Assembly: GCF_014055005.1 (NCBI RefSeq)
Contig: NZ_CP059570.1
Location: forward strand, 62,001 to 126,000
Reading direction: 5' to 3'
Source of the DNA: Neisseria dentiae
Lineage (GTDB): Bacteria > Pseudomonadota > Gammaproteobacteria > Burkholderiales > Neisseriaceae
DNA: 64,000 nt
The notes beneath the pieces were generated by a model, which did no database searches, had not been told where the DNA came from, and saw only the letters and a list, made by a program, of their open reading frames with translations. The position numbers and the translations under genes are program-made. Shown piece by piece: positions 14,051-24,700 of this stretch; within the stretch, counting starts at the first letter, position 1, and the number at the start of each line of letters is the position of its first letter.

Positions 14051-16164
14051 GTTATGTAGAACGTTTGTCGTTCGGTTTCAGCAAAAAGCTGCCGATTGTT
14101 TTGCAAACCGAGATTGCCGAGTGCGGCTTGGCATGCTTAACCGCGATTGCCGGCTATCACGGCTACCATACCGATTTGCGTACGATGCGGCAAAAATATT
14201 CGTTGTCGCAAAAAGGTTTGACTTTGGCCGACATCGTGCGTTTCGCCAATGATTTGAACCTGACTTCGCGCGCCCTGCGTTTGGATTTGGACGACCTGCC
14301 CAATCTGCGCACGCCCTGTATCCTGCACTGGGACTTAAACCATTTCGTGGTGCTGAAAGAGGTGGTTAAAGACGGCATTATGATTATGGACCCCGCTGTG
14401 GGGATGCGTAAAATCAAGCAGGAAGAGGTATCGCAGAAGTTTACCGGCATTGCGCTGGAGTTGTGGCCGAACACGCATTTCGAGGCCAAAGAAGACAAAC
14501 AGAAAATCAAAATCCTCACTTTGTTAAGGGGCGTTACCGGCATCAAGCGCTCGCTGGCGCAGGTGCTGCTGTTGGCATTTGCGCTGGAAATTTTCGGCTT
14601 GGTCAGCCCGTTTCTGATGCAGTGGGTAATCGACCATGTGATCGTTACCGCCGATAGAAACCTGCTGATAACGCTGGTGTTGGGTTTCGGTCTTCTCAAA
14701 ATACTGGAACAGCTTACCGGCCTGTTGCAGGCATGGGTAAACATGCATCTGACCACCACGCTGAATGTGCAGTGGAAAGCGAATATCTTCAAAAGATTGC
14801 TGGAGTTGCCTGCCGATTATTTCACCAAGCGCCATTTGGGCGATGTGATTTCCCGCTTCCATGCCATCGACAATATTCAGGAAACCTTAACGTCCACCGC
14901 CTTTAAAACCGTGCTGAGCGGCATCATGGCCGTGTTTACGCTGGTGTTGATGTTTTATTACAGTTGGCTGCTGACAACGGTGGTGTTAATCGCTTTGGTT
15001 TTATACATCATTATCCGCATTGCCGCTTATTACCCGTTGCGCAACGCCACCGAAGAAAACATTGTGCACGATGCCAAGCAGAACACCTATTTTATGGAAA
15101 CGGTGCGCGGCATCCACACGGTGAAGCTGTTTGAAAAAAACGAACAGCGGCACAGCTCTTGGATGACTCTGTTTGTCGATACGGTGAATACCGATTTGAC
15201 CAAACAAAAGCTGACCAACATCTTCGATTTCGCCAACAAGCTTTTATTCGGCGTGGAAGGTATTCTGATTGTTTACCTAGGCGCAGATAAAATCTTGGAC
15301 GGCGGCTTTACCGTCGGCGCGCTGACCGCTTTCTGGGCGTATAAAAACCAATTTGAAACCCGCGTGGGCGAACTGGTCGACCAATACATCAAAATCCGCA
15401 TGCTCAGCCTGCATGCCGAGCGTTTGGCCGACATTGTGCTTACCGAAACAGAAACGGAAAAAACCAAGGAAATCTATATTCCCGAAATCGAAGGCGATAT
15501 CGATATCGTGGTAGACGACGTATCGTTCCGCTATTCCGAAACCGAGCCGTATATTTTGAAAAACATCAGTCTGAACATCAAACAAGGCGAATCGCTGGCG
15601 TTTACCGGCAGCTCGGGCTGCGGCAAAACCACGCTGATGAATATCTTAATCGGCAACCTTACGCCCGAATCCGGCAAGGTGCTGGTTAACGGCCACGACA
15701 TCCACCAACTTTCGCCGCGCTTTATCCGCGGCCTGAGCGGCACCGTAACGCAGGACGACGTATTGTTTGCCGGCTCCATCAGCGAAAACATCTGCTTTTT
15801 CGACGAAACGCCCGACCAGCAGAAAATCGTGCAATGCGCGGCGATGGCGATGATACACGAAGACATCATGCAGATGCCGATGGGTTACGAAACCCTGATC
15901 GGCGACATGGGCAACGCCCTCTCGGGCGGGCAGAAGCAGCGGATTATTCTGGCGCGGGCGCTTTACCGCGAGCCGAAAATCCTGTTTCTCGACGAAGCTA
16001 CCAGCCATCTGGATATGGAGAACGAGCAGGCGATTAATAACAATTTGAAGTTTCTGAATATCACCAAAATTATGGTGGCGCACCGCAAGGAAACGATAGA
16101 GTCGGCCGACAGGGTCATTGATATGGAAGCTTTGCAGCATAAGGCGCAGCATTCGGCAGAATAG
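14047..16164 (+). CDS. bacteriocin-processing ABC exporter with C39 peptidase domain
   Basis: 705 residues in the order C39 peptidase, six-helix ABC membrane domain, ATPase. The peptidase has Q20, catalytic C26 in ECGLAC, H99 in LNHFVVL and D115 in MDPAVG, so it looks active. The ATPase has Walker A GSSGCGKT (521-528), signature LSGGQ (625-629), Walker B ILFLDE (D649, E650) and the switch histidine H679. Family members (CvaB, LcnC type) cut double-glycine leaders and export the mature peptide. ATG 14047 overlaps the adaptor stop. It is the obvious processor and exporter for the 18 leader peptides upstream. Confidence 0.95.
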   Translation: MSYVERLSFGFSKKLPIVLQTEIAECGLACLTAIAGYHGYHTDLRTMRQKYSLSQKGLTLADIVRFANDLNLTSRALRLDLDDLPNLRTPCILHWDLNHFVVLKEVVKDGIMIMDPAVGMRKIKQEEVSQKFTGIALELWPNTHFEAKEDKQKIKILTLLRGVTGIKRSLAQVLLLAFALEIFGLVSPFLMQWVIDHVIVTADRNLLITLVLGFGLLKILEQLTGLLQAWVNMHLTTTLNVQWKANIFKRLLELPADYFTKRHLGDVISRFHAIDNIQETLTSTAFKTVLSGIMAVFTLVLMFYYSWLLTTVVLIALVLYIIIRIAAYYPLRNATEENIVHDAKQNTYFMETVRGIHTVKLFEKNEQRHSSWMTLFVDTVNTDLTKQKLTNIFDFANKLLFGVEGILIVYLGADKILDGGFTVGALTAFWAYKNQFETRVGELVDQYIKIRMLSLHAERLADIVLTETETEKTKEIYIPEIEGDIDIVVDDVSFRYSETEPYILKNISLNIKQGESLAFTGSSGCGKTTLMNILIGNLTPESGKVLVNGHDIHQLSPRFIRGLSGTVTQDDVLFAGSISENICFFDETPDQQKIVQCAAMAMIHEDIMQMPMGYETLIGDMGNALSGGQKQRIILARALYREPKILFLDEATSHLDMENEQAINNNLKFLNITKIMVAHRKETIESADRVIDMEALQHKAQHSAE

Positions 16165-16177
16165 GGAAATTGCCATA

Positions 16178-16210
16178 AGGCCGTCTGAAAACGTTTTTTC
16201 AGACGGCCTG
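16178..16210. terminator. DUS inverted pair after the exporter
   Basis: AAGGCCGTCTGAAAA and TTTTTTCAGACGGCCTG with a short loop, 14 bases past the exporter stop. Terminates the adaptor-exporter operon. Confidence 0.7.
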
Positions 16211-17413
16211 AGACCTTTGCGAAATACCAGCTACTCCATCCAAACGGTTACCTGAACAATCAAGGTAACCGTTTTTGCATTTTCAGACGTGTTTCTCGTC
16301 CATATTTCCCTCAATTAGCCCCTTTATCGGGGTGTCCATTGCCTTTTCAGGCAGCAGCAGGCACACGAAGCCTGTTGGCTGCCTTTAGCAGGTTCAGGCA
16401 CACCGCTTTCAAATGGCTTTGCGCCAGCACTTTCCGTAAGCCAAAATAACGCGCTCTTTTACAGCCGAACTTCCGGTGCAGCGTACCGAAGGTTTGCTCG
16501 ACCACATAACGCACTTTCGACAGCTGCGTATTGCGCTGTTTCTCATGCTCCGTTAAAGGTTTGCCCCGGTGTGCCTTACGCATAATGCCGTCGGATAGCT
16601 GTTTGCTTTGCAGATGTTCCCGGTTGGCTTTACTGTCATACCCTTTATCGGCATAGACGGTTGTTCCGGGTGCGATGCCGTCCAACAGCGGTTCGAAATG
16701 GTTGCATTCATGGGCGTTGGCCGGAGTGATGTGCAGTTTCTCGATATAGCCTTCTGAATCGGTGCGGGTGTGTTGTTTGTAGCCCAAGGTGAATTTGCCC
16801 TCTTTCTTCACCCAGCGCGCATCCTTATCTTTGCTGGGCAAGGTTTCGGCGGTGATGCCGTTTTCATCGGTTTCGATAGCCTGACGCTGTTTGCCTCCGG
16901 CAGTTTGGATGATGGTGGCGTCAATTACTGCCGCCGGGGCTTTCTCTATTTTTAAGCCTTTTTGGGTCAGCTGGCAGTTAATCAGTTCGAGAAGCCGGGC
17001 TAAGGTGTCATCCTGTGCCAGCCAATTGCGGAAACGGCAGAGGGTGCTGTGGTCAGGTAAGGAGACCTCATCAAACCCGCAGAAGAAGTAGAAATCCAGA
17101 CGGGTGGCTAAACAGCGTTCCAATTCCGGATCGGAAAGGCTGTGCCATTGGCCGAGCAATACGGCTTTGAGCATGGGCAGTAGCGGATAGGCGGGGCGAC
17201 CGCGGTGGTCGCGGATGTAACGGGTCTTTTGCCGGTTGAGAAGTTGTTCGATGGGCTGCCAATCGAGTAGCTGGTTAATTTTGAGCAACGGGTAGCTGTC
17301 GATATGTTTGCTCATCATTATTTGGGCTTGTTGGTGGAAAAAGCTGTTCATAAAAAACTCCTCTGAATTCTTTAGGAGAATTTAGAGGAGTTTTGGTTTT
17401 TTGCAAAGGTCTC
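16210..17413 (-). mobile_element. IS5-family (IS1106-like) insertion sequence
   Basis: Terminal inverted repeats GAGACCTTTGCGAAA (16210 onward) and TTTTTTGCAAAGGTCTC (ending 17413) bound an intact transposase gene; about 1.2 kb. The same ends bound the short elements at 25.2, 25.4, 37.6 and 51.5 kb, which could therefore be mobilised by it. It sits directly behind the exporter operon. Confidence 0.85.
16347..17351 (-). CDS. IS5-family transposase
   Basis: 334 residues with the DDE architecture of IS5/IS1106-type transposases. An N-terminal DUF772-like region (YPLLPMLKAVLLGQWHSLSD) is followed by catalytic segments around VIDATIIQTAGG, TTVYADKGYDSKANRE and the YVVEQTFGTLHRKFG (Y-x2-R/V-x3-E type) signature. 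The frame is uninterrupted, so the element may be active. An inverted repeat (AAAACTCCTCT against AGAGGAGTTTT, 17356-17394) lies just upstream of the ATG and may limit expression. Confidence 0.92.
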   Translation of the reverse strand: MNSFFHQQAQIMMSKHIDSYPLLKINQLLDWQPIEQLLNRQKTRYIRDHRGRPAYPLLPMLKAVLLGQWHSLSDPELERCLATRLDFYFFCGFDEVSLPDHSTLCRFRNWLAQDDTLARLLELINCQLTQKGLKIEKAPAAVIDATIIQTAGGKQRQAIETDENGITAETLPSKDKDARWVKKEGKFTLGYKQHTRTDSEGYIEKLHITPANAHECNHFEPLLDGIAPGTTVYADKGYDSKANREHLQSKQLSDGIMRKAHRGKPLTEHEKQRNTQLSKVRYVVEQTFGTLHRKFGCKRARYFGLRKVLAQSHLKAVCLNLLKAANRLRVPAAA

Positions 17414-17450
17414 GGCCTTAGATTTTTTACCAAGGTTTCTGCGGCCCGCT

Positions 17451-17960
17451 TTATTTCAGGCTGTTGAAGTTTCTGCGAAAGTAAACCAAGGCGGGTGCGG
17501 CGGTGTCGTGCACCTTGATTTCGCCGATTTCCACATAAAACACATGGTGGGTGCCGATGTCGTGTTGGGCGGTGATTTTGCCGTGCAGGTGGGCGAGTGC
17601 GCCTTCCACTTGCAGCTGGCCGGTTTGGCCGCGGTGCCAGATGTGGTATTCGAAGCGTTCTTCGGGCGACAGCGGGGTGAGGCCGGCGAAGTGTTCGGCG
17701 ATGTCTTGCTGGTGGGCGGATAACACGTTGATACACAAGTGGCTGTTGGCGGAAAGTATGGGGATGATGGCCGACTGGCGGTTGATGCACAGTAGCACGG
17801 TGGGCGGTTCGTCGGTGATGGGGGCGACGGCGGTCATGGTGATACCGTAACGCCCCGCGCTGCCGTCGGTGGTGATAACGTGCACGCCGGCGGCGCATGA
17901 GGCCATGGCGTCGCGGAAAGGTTGTTGCAGGGGGTGTGTTGCGGTGTGTGTGTCGGTCAT
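17451..17960 (-). CDS. hpaC: flavin reductase (HpaC-like, 4-hydroxyphenylacetate 3-monooxygenase reductase)
   Basis: 169 residues of the flavin reductase-like split-barrel family. It contains the FMN-contacting AVAPITDEPPTVLLCINR stretch, the HLCINVLS segment and a C-terminal HHVFYVEIGEI strand. It reduces FMN/FAD with NADH and supplies reduced flavin to a partner monooxygenase. No large monooxygenase subunit is in the window. The start is ten bases after the nadR/farR stop, so the two form an operon. The same gene pair is known in Neisseria meningitidis, next to the NadR regulator. Confidence 0.88.
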   Translation of the reverse strand: MTDTHTATHPLQQPFRDAMASCAAGVHVITTDGSAGRYGITMTAVAPITDEPPTVLLCINRQSAIIPILSANSHLCINVLSAHQQDIAEHFAGLTPLSPEERFEYHIWHRGQTGQLQVEGALAHLHGKITAQHDIGTHHVFYVEIGEIKVHDTAAPALVYFRRNFNSLK

Positions 17961-17970
17961 GGCGTAGGGG

Positions 17971-18414
17971 TTATGGTTTGTCGAGATGCTCGCCGATGTG
18001 GGAGAGTTCGGCCAAAAGGCTTTGCAGTTGCAGCATTTTTTCTTTTGAAAACACGGTTTCGATGCGGTCGTAGCATTTGTCGACTTCGGCGCCGAGCGAG
18101 TGGTAGAGTTGTTCGCCCTCGGCGGTGAGTTTCAAATAAACGCGGCGCTGGTCGTTGGAGGGCTTCAGGCGCACCAGAAGGTCGGCTTTTTCAAGGCGGG
18201 TGAGGATGCCGGTGAGGCTGGGGCGCAGAATGCAGGCTTGGTTGGCCAGGTCTTGGAAATCCAGCGTGCCGTTTTCGGCCAAAAGGCGGATGATGCGCCA
18301 TTGCTGGTCGGTTAGGCCGACGTTGTGCAGAATAGGGCGGAACTGCGTCATCAGGGCTTCGCGCGCCTGAATCAGGCTGATATTCATAGATGCGTGCTTC
18401 GAGGGGTGAGGCAT
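17971..18414 (-). CDS. nadR: MarR-family regulator NadR/FarR
   Basis: 147 residues with a winged-helix MarR fold. The recognition-helix region reads LDFQDLANQACILRPSLTGI and the wing LKPSNDQRRVYLKLT. It closely resembles the neisserial regulator called NadR or FarR. In meningococcus this protein represses the adhesin gene nadA and related genes and releases DNA when 4-hydroxyphenylacetate binds. A good ribosome site (GGAGAA) precedes the ATG at 18414. The gene is divergent from a giant RTX adhesin gene, so control of that adhesin is a reasonable inference. Confidence 0.92.
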   Translation of the reverse strand: MPHPSKHASMNISLIQAREALMTQFRPILHNVGLTDQQWRIIRLLAENGTLDFQDLANQACILRPSLTGILTRLEKADLLVRLKPSNDQRRVYLKLTAEGEQLYHSLGAEVDKCYDRIETVFSKEKMLQLQSLLAELSHIGEHLDKP

Positions 18415-18761
18415 GGCGGTTCTCCGTTATTTTCCGATTGTAGTGGCTGTTGCGGCGTATTCGGGTGTTTCAGCGGTTAATATTATTCCAATACGCTGCG
18501 AATCTCAATGATATCCTGCAATAAGCATCGAAAAATATGTTTTCAGACGGCCTCGGGGTGAAAGTAAGCGGTTGAAATCCGAAATAGGCCGTCTGAATAA
18601 GTAAATTTGAAGATAAACTTCATTATGATTACTGTTGTTATTTTATGTCAGTTTTATGCCGTTTGTTTTGAAAAAAATACCGAATATCTACAGGCGGCAA
18701 ACTTTAATCTATAATGCACAACTTTAATACAACATATTTCACATTGTTTTACGGAAAACCT
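18415..18761. other. divergent regulatory region nadR / RTX adhesin
   Basis: About 350 bases with two DUS copies (18541-18553 and 18588-18597) and a promoter for the adhesin. It is AT-rich towards the adhesin and likely contains NadR operators; none is called because I cannot derive the exact site from this sequence alone. Confidence 0.5.
18687..18715 (+). promoter_or_regulatory. sigma-70 promoter for the adhesin gene
   Basis: TATAAT at 18710-18715 is a perfect -10. Seventeen bases upstream, TCTACA (18687-18692) matches four of six -35 positions. The expected transcript begins around 18722, leaving a 40-base leader before the ATG. Confidence 0.6.
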
Positions 18762-21700
18762 ATGAAAGCTTACACACTCAGCATCACCCGCAACGGCAAA
18801 ACGGAAACCGTGAAGATACAGCCCAACCAGCCCGCTACCGTGCAGGCGCAGCCCGGCACGGCGTATCAACTGTTAGATGAGCAAGGCAACCTGGTGGCGC
18901 AGCCCGATGTCGAGTGGGTGGGCGACGATTTGTGGGTGTATGCCGGCGAAACGCGCGGCAGTGCGCCCGATTTGGTATTGCAGGGCTACCGCACGAGCTT
19001 GCCGATACAAAACCAGCAATACACCGTGCAGGCGGGCAACACTTTCGCCACCGCCGCCGATGAAGCGGCGTGGCGGCAGGCGGCGCAGCCGGTGGCGGAA
19101 GAAGTGGCCGTGGGCGGCGGCACAAGCGGCGCGAAGTTGTGGGGCGCGGCGGTGGTGGCTTCCGGCCTGGCCGCAGTGGGCTTGACTGCGGCCAGGCGCG
19201 GCGGCGACACGGCAGACGGGGTTGCACAAGCGCAACCTGCCGCCGTGCAGAACCCTTCGGAAACATCTTCGGAAGCCGCTTCCCAACCAGTAGAGCCGTC
19301 CACGCCCGCAACCGAATCCGAACAGCCGTCTGAAACGGTTGGAAACACGGAAGACCCCTCCGCACCTGCGGTTACGCCCGAACAGCCGTCTGAAACGGCC
19401 GGAAACACGGAAGACCCCTCCGCACCTGCGGTTACGCCCGAACAGCCGTCTGAAACGGTTGGAAAAACAGAAGAACCCTCTGCGCCTGCGGTTACGCCCG
19501 AGCAGCCGTCTGAAACAGTTGGAAACACGGAAGAACCCTCTGCGCCTGCGGTTACGCCCGAACAGCCGTCTGAAACAGACGGAAAAACAGAAACGCCCTC
19601 CACTCCTGCGGTTACCTTGCCGCAGCCGGTGATTACTTTGCATACGCTGGCGGGCGACGACATCATCAACGCCGCCGAATCGCAAGCCCCGGTAACGGTT
19701 TCCGGCGCGGTAGAAAACGCCCGTGAAGGCGACACGGTAACGGTTGCCGTTGGCGATAAAAATTACACCTCAACCGTTCGAAACGGCACATTCAGCGTGC
19801 CAGTTGACGGCGCGGTTTTGGCCGCGGCAGGCGAAGTCCGCGTATCTGTTGAAACAGCCGATGCGGCGGGTAACACCGCCAAAGCAGAGGCGGTGAAAAC
19901 TTATGCGGTGGACACCGAAATCACCGCCCCCGTTATCCGTTTCGATGCCATCGCGCAAGACGACATCATCAACCTGGCCGAATCGCAAACCGAAACCACG
20001 GTGGTTTCGGGCAAAGTGGAAAACGCCCGCGAAAACGATGAAATCGTGTTGGCGGTGGGTGAGGCACTTTATCGCGGCACGGTTGCGGGCGGCGCGTTTG
20101 CAGTGGCGGTGGACACCAAAACCCTGCTCAACCACGGCAAGGTGTCGGCTGCGCTCACCACTTCCGACAACGCGCAAAACAGCGCCACCGCCACGGCGGA
20201 GCGCGCCTACCGTGTCGATACCGAATACCGCCCCGCCATCAGTTTGGACAAAATCGCCGGTGATAATGTGCTCAACATCAGCGAAGCGGAAGGCACGGTA
20301 ACGGTGAGCGGCAAAGTAACCGACGTGGCCGACGGCGAAAGCGTGCTGGTGTCGTGCGGCTGCGAAAGCTGCGGCACGGTTAACTGGATCGATATTTGGG
20401 CGAAGGTGAAAGACGGCGGCTTCTCGGTGGATTTTTCCGGCGCCGATATGAAAACCGGCAATTACAATATTGTGAAAGCCAGCGTAACCTCTGCCGACGA
20501 TGCGGGCAACACCGCCACCGCCGAAACCAGCCAAAGCTATACCCGCGATTTGCAGGCGCCCGACGTGGCGGTTTCGATTGATGTGATTGCGGGCGATGAT
20601 GTGCTCAACCGCACCGAGCGCGCGCAAACCACCCACACGGTTTTGGGCACGGTAACGGGCGTGCAACCCGACGAGCGGATCAGCAGCGTTACCGTGAGCG
20701 TGAACGGTGTGGATTATGCCGCCGAAGTGAACGGCAACGGCTACCGCGCCGATATTCCGGCCGGACAGCTGGCGGCGGCAAGCGAAGTGGCCGTGCGCGC
20801 CGAAGTGATTGATGCGGCCGGCAATGTCGGCACGGCGGAACACACCCGCAGCTATCTCAATGCCGTGCCTGCGCCCGTGATCACGCTCGATAAGGTTGCC
20901 GGCGACGGCATCATCGGCAAAGCCGAAGCCGACAGCAACGCCATTACCCTTTCCGGCCGCGTGGAAAACGTGGAAAACGGTGCCGAAGTTACCTTGAGTG
21001 TGGGCACGCAGCGCACCACCGCCGTGGTTTCAGACGGCCTGTTCAGCACGAATGTGGGCGCAGCCTTTTTCGGCATCAACAGCAACACCCGCAGCGCCAC
21101 CGGCACGCTCACCGCATCGGTTAGCGCCACGGGCGACGACGGAATGGCGGTAACGGTTTCCGATTCGCAGGCATACAGCGTCGATTTTACGAACAACACC
21201 GCGATTACCATCGACGCAGTAACGGGCGACAACGTGGTGGACGGCGACGATCTGGCGAAGCCCACCCTCACGGTTTCTGGCAAAGTAACCGACGGCAAAA
21301 CGGGAGCCCCCGTAACCGTAACCGTTAACAAAATCGAATACACCGCCACCCTAGAGGTCGACGGCACGTACAGCGTCGAAGTGGAAACCGCCCGCGTGTT
21401 CCCCGACGGAAAAGAAGGCCGCTATGCCGTTATTGCCAGCGTGCAGCGCATAGACGAAGCAGGCAACGAAGGCAGCGGCAACGCCAGCGCTTCCCGCATG
21501 ATCGTTCTCGACAAAACCCCGCCCGCAGGCGTGATTGTGTTCGACGCGATAACGGGCGACAACGTGCTCAACGGCAGCGAGGCGGCGCAGGCGGCGGTTA
21601 CCGTTTCCGGCAGGGTTACCCGCCTGGCCGACGGCGACGACGTGCAGTCGGTAACCGTTACCGTGGGCGGCAACGAATACCGCGCCGAGCTGAAAGGCGT

Positions 21701-24700
21701 AACGTTCAGCGTGGAAGTGCCGGCCGAAGTGATGGCGGCCAACACCGAAGTGAGCGCAACAGGTGCGGTTAAAGATAAGGCCGGGCGCACTGCCGAAGTT
21801 GCCGCCGCCACGCAGGGCTACACCTATCAAACCACGCCGCCCGAAATCGAAATCGCCATCGGCAGCATCAACGGCGGCAACGCCGTCAATGCGGCAAAAC
21901 TGCCTGAAGCCGTGTTGATTGAAGGCACGCTCACCGCAGGCGCAACCGTTTCTAAAGACAGCATCGCCGTCGGCATCACCATCAACGGCACCACCTACAC
22001 ACCCGTGGTTTCAGACGGCCATTGGGCCTTGCAACTGCCCGCTACCACGCTGGCCGTTAATGAAGGCCGTCTGAACATCAGCGCCCACGTCCGCGCAACT
22101 GATGTTTACGGCAATGCCGCCGAGCACACGGCAAGCGGCAGCTATGATGTGGACACCGTAGCCCCCGCGCCGACCATCGAATTAAACGACATCGCCGCCG
22201 GCAACATCATCGGTGAGAGCGAAAAAAGCGGCGAAGTAAGCGTTTCAGGCAAGGTGAGCGGCGAATTCAAGGCGGGCGACACCGTTACCCTAACCGTTAA
22301 CGGCGCGCATTACCAAGCCAATGTTGACGGCAGCGGCACATTTGCCGTTAACGTGTCCGGTGCGCTGCTGGCCGCCGCCGTGCCCGTGATTCACGCCTCC
22401 GTTAACACAGCCGATGATGCCGGCAGCACCGGTTCCGCCCGAGCCAGCCTCGGTTACAGCGTGAAATCGGGCGACATCGGCATCAGCCTCAATGCGGTAA
22501 CTGCCGACGACTTCATCAACGTAACCGAAGCCGGGCAGCCAATCGAAATTTCCGGCCGCGTGTCGGGCGCGGATGCCCGGCCCGGCCAAACCGTAACCTT
22601 AACGGTGGGCGGAGAAACCTTACGCACCGAAGTAAACAGCGATTACAGCTTCAGCACATCGGTTGCCGCCGGAAAACTGCTTTCCAACAACGGCTACACC
22701 GTGCTGGCTGCCGTGAGCGGATTAAACGGCTCCCAAGCCTCGGCCGCGCGCAGCTACGAAGTGGCCGCCGAAGCCGCCGCCAACATCGACATCACCCATA
22801 TCGGCAACAATTTCACCGCCGGCCTGCCGCAGGCCGAAACCACCCGCATCGGCGGCATAATCGAGGTTGACGGCGTGTTTGCCGAAGGCATGAACAGCGA
22901 GCGGCTGCGCCAAATCACCGTAACCATAGGCGAAAAAAGCTATACCGCAGGCGTTAAGGCCGACCGCAGTTTTTATCTGGATATCCCCACCCGAGAATTG
23001 GCGGCGTTAAACGGCCAAACGCTGGCTTTTAAAGTGGATGCCGACCCGAATCTGCTTGATTTGGTGGAAACCGGCAGCAATGCCTACCGCATCAACACGC
23101 TTTCGCGTTACGCGCAAGTGCAGGTGAAATCGGTTACGTTCGACAGCCCCTATATCGAACAGAATTCAGACGGCCTGTATGTGGTGGCCGGAGCCGAAGC
23201 CGGACAAACCCTGATCAGCGGCACGGTGGGCGGCAGCGCCAAAGCGGGCGATACCGTAACGCTGGAGGCGGGCGGCAAAATCTACACCACACGCGTTGGC
23301 GACGACCTCACCTTCAGCACCAAAGTGCTCACGGAAGACCTGGCAAACGCCGAAACCCACACCGTGCGCGCCGTGTTGGGCGCCACCGATGGCGCAGGCG
23401 GCAGCATCACCGTTGCCGACAGAGAAACCTACGCCGCGCCGAATCAAAACAGCGGTGCGTTCGTCAGCGCGCACGGCAAAATGAACGGTTCGGCGGTCAA
23501 CAGCGACCACACCGCCGAAGGGTATAACTTCCCGTATTTCATTCAGAAAACCGGCAGCCTCAACGGCGGCAGCTACGGCATCGCTTTCGGCGGCAACACC
23601 GACGGCCCCGCCGTGGTCAAATACCACTTTATGACGCTCGACGAAGTTGCCGGTCTGCCTGAGAATTACAATAACTATATCGACCGCAGCACGATGAGCA
23701 CCTATTCGTCGGATTTGCAGGCAATCGTGCGCAATGCTTATAAAGAAATCAGCGCCGTAACCAACATCGAATTCGTTGAAGTGGGCAGCATGGCCGAAGC
23801 CAACACCAACTATTTTATGGGCAACCTGACCAACGGCTTCGAAGGTGCGTCGGCCATCGCCTACAACGGCGGCCTGATCGCGTGGAACAGCCGCCACAAC
23901 TATATGTCGTGGGGCAAGGAGTTCGTCCACTACACCGTGCTGCACGAAGTAACCCACACCCTCGGCATGGCGCACACTTCCGCCGGCTTTACCGGCGATT
24001 ACAAAAAAGAAGAAACCCTCGAGTTTTCCAATATGTCGTATAACGCCTATGTCAACAACGCCCTGTTTTTAGTCAAAGGCGAATTGCGCACCTACGATTT
24101 GGCCTATCTGCATTACGCCTTCGGCATCAACCAAAACGTGCGCACCGGCGACGACACCTACACCTTCAAAAACTACAATATGTACAGCCAAGATGCCGAC
24201 CGCTACATCTGGGATGCAGGCGGTGTCGACACTTTCGACGCTTCCGCCGAAAAACAGGGCGTAAACGTCAATCTCACACCCGGCTCGTGGATTTACACCG
24301 GCGGCAATCTGGAAAAAACCTTCGCCGTAACCGGCAGCAACACCTACGATATGCGCAGCTATTTCGGGCTGGACGCCGATGCCGCGCTCAGTGGCAACAG
24401 CAGCGCCACCGTTACGCTGAACACCTACACCGAAGGCCAAGCCTTCATCGGCTACGGCACGCAGATAGAAAACCTGATCGGCTCCGAACACGACGACGTA
24501 CTCACCGGTAACAACGCCGACAACAATATTGCCGGCGGTGCGGGCAACGACACCTTAAACGGCGGGGCAGGTAACGACTATCTCGACGGCGGCAGCGGCG
24601 CCGACACCCTAACCGGCGGCTCGGGCAACGACACCTACGTAACCGACGACATCGGCGACACCGTTATCGAAGCCGAAAACGAAGGCGAGGATCATGTGTA

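Noticed and set aside
19320..19619. Possible CRISPR-like array (regular 60-base repeats)
   Set aside because: The units are contiguous without spacers and are in frame within the adhesin gene. No CRISPR array was seen anywhere in the window.
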